Shown here in pieces: positions 1 through 4,805 of a stretch of 5,622 nucleotides of DNA. The notes below the pieces were generated by a model. It ran no database searches, was not told the origin of the DNA, and saw nothing but the letters and a program-made list of their open reading frames with translations. The translations under genes and the position numbers were made by a program. How positions within the stretch are numbered: the stretch's first letter is position 1; every line of letters starts with the position of its first letter. Origin of the DNA: an uncultured Erysipelotrichaceae bacterium (GTDB lineage: Bacteria > Bacillota_I > Bacilli_A > Erysipelotrichales > Erysipelotrichaceae); NCBI GenBank assembly GCA_944326175.1, contig CALVCY010000092.1:1-5622 (forward strand), read 5' to 3'.

Positions 1-18
1 GTTATGAATGTATTTTGA
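1..18 (+). CDS. 3' end of an upstream gene (last codons only)
   Basis: Reading from base 1, the frame encodes V-M-N-V-F and then stops with TGA at 16-18. That stop shares its A with the ATG at 18-20 (TGATG). No Shine-Dalgarno is visible just before that ATG, so a translated upstream frame ending here would explain initiation of the next gene by coupling. Only five codons are visible, so the product cannot be named and the existence of the gene is inferred from the overlap. Confidence 0.35.
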   Translation, partial: VMNVF

Positions 19-974
19 TGAGTCAGTATGATACGACCATTACCGTTAATGGTCATGGTTATACCACGCATAACCGTGAAACGGATTTTGATAATATCTG
101 TGATTTAGCTAAACGGATCATCCAACAACATCACGATGATGATTTAGTTGATAATGGGGAGTATTGGGTATTAACAATAGGGTATACCATGTTTGAACCA
201 TTGATCATCAAAGGAGCGATCACCCGTGAGAAAAATGCATTCAATGTGGGTTTATCCAGTGAGTTAAGAGAACTCACGGGTGATTCATACTTGTGGTTGT
301 TGGATGATGAGAACCGATTGAATCGGATGATGAGTTTTAGTTTGACCATTACCCGTTATGATGATGCATTGTATGGTTCGACCACATTATCCTTGGATAT
401 CACCCGCGAACAACAGATGTTAGTTTACAGCGAACGTAAAGGGAATCGACTAGTCAGAGAATTCTCCTTGCATGATGTGATGATCGAGCAAATGTTGAAC
501 AACATGGGTGAATTCTCTTTGCAAATCGATCATGAGCATTACAAACAGCCATTGGTCGAACCATCGTTTAAGATGGTTTATACCATGAATGTGCGTTATG
601 ATGGTGAAAAACCATTGCAGTATCGTGGGTGTTTCAGACGTTTTGATCTACCGGTCGGTTTTGATGCGATCATGAGTGTGATCAATGACTACATGCAATG
701 GTTGGTCCATACCCGTCCACTAGATAAATACATCATGGATCTTAAAGATAATGAAGTGATCTATTATGATGTGGAATTTGAATCCGGTGGAAAAATTTAT
801 TATTACACCTATGATGATTTTTCATTAGTCGGACAGATGGTAATGGTCCCAACAGGGGATGATAATCAACTGGAAGTCGGAAGAGCTGTTCAGGCGGAAG
901 TATTTGATAAAGACAAGGTGCCGTATCCGTTGGATAAGGTGAAAAAGATCGTTGGATTAGCGAATTTATCCTAG
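18..974 (+). CDS. Unrecognised 318-residue protein with a Bacillota-type C-terminal module
   Basis: I do not recognise the protein as a whole. The frame is open over its entire length. ATG at 18 is preferred to the TTG at 15 because it overlaps the TGA of an upstream frame (TGATG), which suggests coupling. No signal peptide or membrane segment is visible, so it is probably cytoplasmic. It is acidic at the N-terminus (HHDDDLVDN near residues 38-46) and alternates short strands and helices. The last ~75 residues (IYYDVEFESGGKIYYY, then VGQMVMVPTGDDN and VPYPLDKVKKIVG) resemble a small all-beta module that I recall at the C-termini of many uncharacterised Bacillota proteins; this is a recollection, not a search result. 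Four palindromes of the TGGT-ACCA type lie inside it (56, 374, 553, 574). Function unknown. The frame itself is secure. Confidence 0.8.
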   Translation: MSQYDTTITVNGHGYTTHNRETDFDNICDLAKRIIQQHHDDDLVDNGEYWVLTIGYTMFEPLIIKGAITREKNAFNVGLSSELRELTGDSYLWLLDDENRLNRMMSFSLTITRYDDALYGSTTLSLDITREQQMLVYSERKGNRLVREFSLHDVMIEQMLNNMGEFSLQIDHEHYKQPLVEPSFKMVYTMNVRYDGEKPLQYRGCFRRFDLPVGFDAIMSVINDYMQWLVHTRPLDKYIMDLKDNEVIYYDVEFESGGKIYYYTYDDFSLVGQMVMVPTGDDNQLEVGRAVQAEVFDKDKVPYPLDKVKKIVGLANLS

Positions 975-1064
975 TGCACTATTTTCGTATTTCTTTAAGA
1001 TGTGAATATCACGATAGAGATAGTATCGATCAAACAAAGGATAACCAAAGGTAATGGATGGATT

Positions 1065-1071
1065 GAAGGTG
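1065..1071 (+). promoter_or_regulatory. Ribosome binding site of the MazG-like fragment
   Basis: GAAGGTG ends 4 bases before the ATG at 1076 and differs by one base from GGAGGTG. It decides the start at 1076 over the ATG at 1054, whose frame meets a stop after about ten codons. Confidence 0.55.
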
Positions 1072-1075
1072 TTCT

Positions 1076-1285
1076 ATGGAATCGAATAAAACAACAAGCA
1101 GCTTTAATGATAGTGGTTTAACCACAATCAAACGAGTTGATCATCATAAACTCGTGCGTGACAATATCCCAACGATCATTGAAAATGATCACAAACGATG
1201 CATTACCCGTATTCTGGATAAGAATGAATATATCAATGAAGTGAACCACTCGGTTACTTGTAGCCGAGTAGTTCACTTTGCCTAA
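1076..1285 (+). pseudogene. Truncated MazG-like house-cleaning NTP pyrophosphatase (COG4997 type)
   Basis: Residues ~22-53 (DHHKLVRDNIPTIIEN, then CITRILDKNEYINE) match the characteristic N-terminus of the small all-alpha MazG-superfamily NTP pyrophosphatases, often annotated phosphoribosyl-ATP pyrophosphohydrolase-like, which hydrolyse non-canonical NTPs. Family members run to roughly 100 residues, and the acidic helices that bind metal come after this point. Here the homology stops at about base 1240, where a 36-bp stem-loop begins. The last 14 residues (VNHSVTCSRVVHFA) are encoded by the stem-loop and the bases after it, and look accidental. The catalytic part is therefore missing and the product should be inactive. 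The first ~20 residues before the homology may be a non-homologous extension. A good Shine-Dalgarno at 1065 suggests that the gene was once expressed. Confidence 0.7.
1241..1276. repeat. 36-bp imperfect inverted repeat at a gene-fragment junction
   Basis: Arms of 16 bp (1241-1256 and 1261-1276) flank a CTTG loop. Fourteen of 16 positions pair, one of the other two is a G-U wobble in RNA, and one is a C-A mismatch. The outer arm reads GTGAAC...GTTCAC. It begins exactly where MazG homology ends and is followed by an orphan frame. It has no T-run, so it is not a standard terminator. It could be the subterminal hairpin or relic of a small mobile element (IS200/IS605-type ends are of this kind) or a dispersed repeat; the sequence alone does not decide. 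Confidence 0.7.
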
Positions 1286-1535
1286 GGTATTTTGCTCGTA
1301 TTACACAGATATGAAAGTTGGGGAAGTAGTTATCTATCGGATATGGTTGGAACCACAGTTCTATGTGCATGCGACATATCCGGATATGTCATTGTTATAT
1401 ACCAAAAATGTTCAAGTACGCTATAAGGATAAAGTATATGGTGGAACCATAGAATACGGTATGGCTGTCAAAGACCTTAATGATAAAAAAGTGCCAACGA
1501 TCGATGCCCAGATCGTTGACACAATGCGCAGCTAG
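1278..1535 (+). CDS. Orphan 74-85 codon frame, probably a 5'-truncated gene
   Basis: The frame is open from a TTG at 1278 or an ATG at 1311 (MKVGEVVIYRIW...) to TAG at 1533-1535. Neither start has a Shine-Dalgarno, and the frame begins immediately after the 36-bp stem-loop that truncates the MazG-like gene, so it may be the tail of a longer gene whose 5' end was lost. I do not recognise the product. Its second half (VQVRYKDKVYGGTIEY, then KKVPTIDAQIVD) is beta-rich and has a rhythm like the C-terminus of the 318-residue protein upstream (VMVPTG..., DKVPYPLDKVKKIVG), but the identity is too low to claim homology by eye. It carries two host-type palindromes (1344, 1439). It converges on the Nudix gene with only 15 bp between the stops. 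Confidence 0.4.
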   Translation: MPKVFCSYYTDMKVGEVVIYRIWLEPQFYVHATYPDMSLLYTKNVQVRYKDKVYGGTIEYGMAVKDLNDKKVPTIDAQIVDTMRS

Positions 1536-1550
1536 TTGATGATCAACTCA

Positions 1551-1937
1551 TCATAAGATCTTCTGGATCTTGGAAATGATCGATTGATCTGCAGGTAACC
1601 AATCGACTGAACACAGATTATCCTGGTTCAACCATTTTGCAGATTCATGTTCTTTTAATACCAGATCACCATGAACGATTTCACATACAAAACAGTGCAT
1701 ATGCAAATGAAAGGTTGGGTAGTCATAATCGATCGTGTCCAATAAATACAATGGTTTGACCACCGTATCCAGTTCTTCTTGAATCTCCCGAACAATCGCT
1801 TGCTCGGGAGTTTCATTCTCTTCTATTTTTCCACCGGGGAATTCCCATCCATCCTTGAATTCACCATAACCTCTCTGTGTCGCAAAGACGTGATGATCAT
1901 GGATGATAATGGCTGCAACCACATTCACTGTTTTCAT
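1551..1937 (-). CDS. Nudix hydrolase, (deoxy)nucleoside triphosphate pyrophosphohydrolase (MutT/NudG-like)
   Basis: A complete 128-residue protein, the usual length for a single-domain MutT-type enzyme. The Nudix box GX5EX7REUXEEXGU lies at residues 36-58: G36, E42, R50-E51 and E54-E55 are all present, so the metal site looks intact. The box ends EELDT rather than EELG; this Asp is common in the NudG-like dNTP pyrophosphohydrolase subgroup, as are the later YDYPTFHLHMHCF and VDWLPAD stretches. Expected reaction: (d)NTP + H2O to (d)NMP + PPi, removing oxidised or otherwise abnormal nucleotides in the cytoplasm. The start ATG is fixed by AAGGAG (1945-1950), which overlaps the helicase stop codon, so the two genes form one operon and are probably translationally coupled. 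With the helicase interrupted upstream, its expression may be reduced. The exact substrate cannot be told from sequence. Confidence 0.93.
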   Translation of the reverse strand: MKTVNVVAAIIIHDHHVFATQRGYGEFKDGWEFPGGKIEENETPEQAIVREIQEELDTVVKPLYLLDTIDYDYPTFHLHMHCFVCEIVHGDLVLKEHESAKWLNQDNLCSVDWLPADQSIISKIQKIL

Positions 1938-1944
1938 TAGAATA

Positions 1945-1950
1945 TCTCCT
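1945..1950 (-). promoter_or_regulatory. Shine-Dalgarno of the Nudix gene overlapping the helicase stop
   Basis: On the minus strand the helicase stop TAA runs directly into GGAG (TTAAGGAGAT), and the Nudix ATG follows after a 7-base spacer. The shared bases mean that ribosomes finishing the helicase are at the Nudix start, the usual arrangement for coupled operon genes. Confidence 0.8.
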
Positions 1951-4526
1951 TAATTTTCAACAATATATTCGTATAAATCCTCACGAATCGGATTATCCAA
2001 TTCCCAATAAATTTCAACAGCTTTGGAATTGGTATTGTCCATCGTAAATTCCTTGGTCTGACCAGTAGCATGCATGGTACCAAAGTAATAGAATTCTTTT
2101 CCCATCTTGTCATCTTTATTCTTTCGAATGAATAAATGAACATCAATACCACGGTCTTTGGCATGTAAAAAGTTTTGAACGTCTTTCGATTCCAATGAGC
2201 GATTGTTTTTTGAAATTGCCAGTAAATGCATCGGATCGAGGAATCGATCTTCGTATTTGATTGTATCCGAGATATCGTCTTGTTTATCGTAGTTGATAAA
2301 CACGGGGAAGGTATGGCTATATTCATTGTAAATATATCCACCAATATTTTGAGCAACCACATTACATCCAAAATTCAATAAACGGCAGACATCTTCATAC
2401 GTGTATTTTTGATTTAAAACCAAGCTTGTATTTTGGTACGTATTGCGATAATTGCGATTAAAGCGATGAATTCCGAATTCAATCACTTCCATGAGCATTG
2501 AATAAAAATCAGGATTATCCAATTGATGCTTGAAAGTGGAAGAAATCTGCCAGTGTTTCGAAGAATCAGTATCCATAAATACACAGTGCTTGAAAGAAAC
2601 GCGAGAGGCTTCTTGTAAGAACTGGTTGGTTAACATATTGAATACGGTGGTTCGAACAGGATCACTCATGGTATAACCATAATCTTTCATTTGGTTTAAC
2701 CATAAGGATTCAAACTGATTTGGTTCAACCATCATATCCTTTAATAACAATAATTCATGGATTCTTTTTCCACTCGCTAACTTAACAGAAACATACTTTA
2801 ACATTTGTGCCTGAATCTCATTCAATCGCACTTTAAAATCGTGTTTCTCATATTTTTCAAGGAAAGCATAGTATGATCCAAGATTTTGGTTGTTAAAGAT
2901 TAACAAAACATCCATTTCACCATAACGATCAAAGTCCATTAATGTGGGTATTTTTCCCAATTTCAATTTCAGTCGTTTGTAGTTTTCTTTGATCAAATCA
3001 ATGTTTCGAAAATTGGCTGCATCGATCGCTTTAAAAATACGCTTTCTGGATATTTCATCAAAGTGGATGGTTGAACAACCAGGTATGATGCGTTCTCCCT
3101 CTAATACGTAGTGACGGATATTATCTTTGTTGTAGGTGCGATCACCACTTAAAGCAATGGGGATTAAGTAGTTGTTCGTGTAATTGCCGATAAAATCCAA
3201 TACGACAACATAATCTTTATCATCGGCTTTGCGTAAGCCACGACCCAATTGCTGGACAAAGATAATTGCAGATTGAGTTGGTCGTAACATCACGACTTGG
3301 TTGATTTCTGGAATATCCACACCTTCATTGAAGATGTCCACCGTGAAAATATAATCCAGTTTATCTGGGGCATTGGATGGTTTAACCAAGCGTTCAATGG
3401 CACTTTCACGTTCGTATTGGCTGTCTTGACCGGTCAGTGCAATGGTACGATAACCGCGTTTGTTGAACTTATGACTTAAAGTAATGGCTTCATCTTTGCG
3501 GGATGTAAAGACTAAACCTTTCACACTATCTCCGCAATGGCCATAAAATTCAATTTGTTGGATGATATAGTCCACGCGTTGATCCTGTGCAAGATGATTA
3601 AAATCACTGGTATCGTCAATGGTTTGACCATCAATCACTAAATCAGTAATGCCAAAGTAATGAAAGGGACATAACATATCTTCTTCCAAGGCTTGCTGCA
3701 AACGGATTTCATAAGCGATGTTATGGTCAAATTGTTGGTAAACATCAAAATTATCACCACGCTCTGGTGTTGCAGTCATACCTAACCATAATTTAGGTTG
3801 GAAATAGTCCATGATTCTTAAATAACTTCCAGAACCAACACGATGCGCTTCATCGATGACAATTGCATCAAATTCATTTGGGTTGAATTGGGTATGAATG
3901 GATGGTTTAGCCATCATTTGCATGGTTGAAAATACAAAGTCTGGTGGTTGAACCATATTTATCGTTTGATTACCGGATAGTAATCCGAAACTATGGTTTA
4001 AACCATAGACATGCTGATAGGTGTCCATTGATTTTTTAGCAATTTGTTCACGATGGACCAAAAACAGAACATGGTTAAAACCATTACTCTTTAATGCATA
4101 GGCTGATGCATACGTTTTACCAGTCCCAGTCGCTGAAATTAATAAAGCACGTGTTGCATGATTCTTTATTAAGTTGGTTAGATTATCGCGAAAGCTAATC
4201 TGCATTGCGTTTGGTCGAAACACGGAAAAGCTCTTTTGACTGGCTTTTGCTTGATTGGTCGCTTTTAGAAATTGCGAAAAGAGGCGATTGTCGTGTTTGC
4301 GTTGCGTATAGATGGCTTCATACGTGTCATAAATCTTTTGAATGGGGAGTGAAGCTTCATCATTCCAAAGTTGATTAAATTCACGAATAATATCCGCAGT
4401 ATATTCTTGATTGGTTGATGAAATCACTCGTGTATTCCACTCTCGATTAGTGGTTAACGCACTTTGCGTTAAATTGGAACTACCGACAATAATATGGAAG
4501 TCGTGATCCCGTTTGAAAATAAAACC
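1950..4526 (-). pseudogene. HKD nuclease/SSL2-type helicase with DUF3427 C-terminus, 5'-truncated by an IS110 element
   Basis: Host-encoded sequence starts at the Gly codon 4526-4524 and gives 858 residues. It begins inside a phospholipase D-like (HKD) domain: FIFKRD then GSSNLT (4467-4484), the Gly-Ser-x-Asn that follows His-x-Lys in this fold. The His-x-Lys itself and everything before it are lost. Next comes a superfamily 2 helicase: Walker A ATGTGKT (4113-4133), DEAH (3843-3854), TATPER (3759-3776), and motif VI QQLGRGLR (3231-3254). The rest, ending FYYFGT...NPIREDLYEYI, is typical of DUF3427. Full-length relatives carry all three parts and are thought to act on nucleic acid, several in defence or repair settings. 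An open frame continues for 40 codons into the insertion sequence (to a TTG at 4646), but those residues come from antisense of its left end and are not native. The ATPase motifs are intact, so a headless helicase could only be made from a new start; the next internal ATG is at 4205. Confidence 0.88.
3991..4008. repeat. Perfect 18-bp palindrome inside the helicase gene
   Basis: CTATGGTTTAAACCATAG reads the same on both strands, with TTAA at the centre. It encodes Tyr-Gly-Leu-Asn-His in the helicase between Walker A and the DEAH box. It is the longest member of the TGGT...ACCA group in the window. No regulatory role is evident at this position within a coding sequence. Confidence 0.75.
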
Positions 4527-4527
4527 T
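4520..4527 (+). other. Left target half and putative CT core of the IS110 insertion
   Basis: TAAAACCT of the host helicase gene ends at the element's left boundary. It agrees at 7 of 8 positions with TATAACCT at 4627-4634, in the 5' strand of the predicted target-binding loop. In characterised IS110 bridge RNAs the left target guide has the sense of the top strand, as here. The last two bases, CT, would be the core dinucleotide shared by target and element. Confidence 0.6.
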
Positions 4528-4532
4528 CCTAC

Positions 4533-4538
4533 TATATA
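4533..4538 (+). promoter_or_regulatory. Candidate -10 box for the bridge RNA at the element's left end
   Basis: TATATA lies 7 bases inside the left terminus and 5 bases before the first stem of the predicted RNA, so the RNA would start near 4544-4546. For studied IS110 elements the promoter is completed when the circular form joins a -35 in the right end to a -10 in the left end, and this position fits that scheme. In the integrated state a host TTGAAA at 4513-4518 is 16 bases upstream of a TATAGC at 4535-4540. That could give a weak promoter here, but probably by chance. Confidence 0.4.
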
Positions 4539-4543
4539 GCTGT

Positions 4544-4805
4544 AGGGTGTAATGCTTGTCATCCAGCCAGGATTACACCCTCTCATTGTTGAAACTGTTA
4601 GAATGAACGTGCATTGGTATGACGTGTATAACCTTGGACAAAACAATCGTCCGTACTAAAGCCCGTCAGCCAGCCGTTCATTCGCAGTTGTTCGATTTAT
4701 GCAGGTTGAACCATTCCATATGCGTTCGTGTGATACCCAGGAGATTGAATAAGCAATGAGGAAACTGGCACCATTGCAAGCAAAATTCCGTAGGAGGTAA
4801 TCACA
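4544..4805 (+). ncRNA. Candidate IS110 bridge RNA
   Basis: The role known for this class is to bind the transposase and pair with both the target and the donor DNA. Three structured blocks can be drawn by hand. (a) A 5' stem-loop: AGGGTGTAAT (4544-4553) pairs perfectly with 4572-4581, with an 18-nt loop. (b) A target-binding loop: outer stem GAATGAACG (4601-4609) with CGTTCATTC (4675-4683), inner stem TGACG (4620-4624) with CGTCA (4664-4668), a symmetric internal loop of 11 nt on each side (4625-4635 and 4653-4663), and an apical GGAC/GTCC hairpin. (c) A donor-binding loop: closing stem TGTGAT (4729-4734) with ATCACA (4800-4805), apical stem GCAATG (4753-4758) with CATTGC (4772-4777), and large single-stranded sides. 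The transposase ATG follows directly. The 3' end is inferred from the last stem; length ~262 nt is at the long end for the class. Confidence 0.72.
4790..4798 (+). promoter_or_regulatory. Transposase Shine-Dalgarno that doubles as putative right donor guide
   Basis: GTAGGAGGT ends 7 bases before the transposase ATG and is a near-ideal ribosome binding site. It is also the exact reverse complement of ACCTCCTAC at 4524-4532, the element's left terminus. The element-specific part of that match is GTAGGAG (4790-4796) against CTCCTAC (4526-4532), including the CT core. It sits in the 3' strand of the predicted donor-binding loop, where the right donor guide is expected. Confidence 0.65.

Larger units (their letters stand above)
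56..4083. repeat. Dispersed short palindrome TGGT-N3-ACCA (core TGGTTNAACCA)
   Basis: Exact TGGT-N3-ACCA starts at 56, 374, 553, 1114, 1439, 1624, 1752, 2054, 2669, 2692, 2721, 3378, 3620 and 3945: 14 copies. Six of them are TGGTTNAACCA (1114, 1624, 2692, 2721, 3378, 3945). Four more have a 4-base spacer (574, 1344, 3994, 4072), and looser forms occur at 602 and 3068. The copies lie in every host gene and in all three frames of the helicase. With equal base use, fewer than 0.1 copies of the N3 form would be expected in this length. None of the N3 form is present from 4526 to the end. Confidence 0.8.

Noticed and set aside
218..284. 12-bp inverted repeat ATCACCCGTGAG/CTCACGGGTGAT in the first gene, possible riboregulator
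   Set aside because: Both arms are coding, separated by 42 bases and far from any start codon; no function can be supported.
131..349. Open frame of 72 codons on the minus strand
   Set aside because: Lies entirely antisense within the 318-residue coding sequence; low-complexity Ser/Asn composition and no ribosome binding site.
974..1054. Short frame with GTG at 974 overlapping the stop of the first gene (26 codons)
   Set aside because: No Shine-Dalgarno, no recognisable sequence; overlap alone is not enough.
1534..1548. Inverted repeat AGTTGAT-G-ATCAACT between the convergent genes as a bidirectional terminator
   Set aside because: It is AT-rich, has a one-base centre and no T-run on either side, so terminator function is not supported.
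1785..1810. Strong hairpin (CTCCCGA...TCGGGAG) within the Nudix gene
   Set aside because: It falls on the codons of the Nudix box, whose protein sequence explains these bases; 7-bp arms with short loops are expected several times in a window this size.
2281..2302. 8-bp inverted repeat TGTTTATC/GATAAACA inside the helicase gene
   Set aside because: About one such repeat is expected by chance in this length, and nothing nearby suggests a site.
1937..2371. Open frame of 144 codons on the minus strand
   Set aside because: Out-of-frame shadow of the helicase C-terminus, whose own frame has clear DUF3427-type sequence.
3297..3479. 60-codon + strand frame with hydrophobic stretches
   Set aside because: Antisense to helicase motifs IV-VI; the hydrophobicity follows from the complementary codons.
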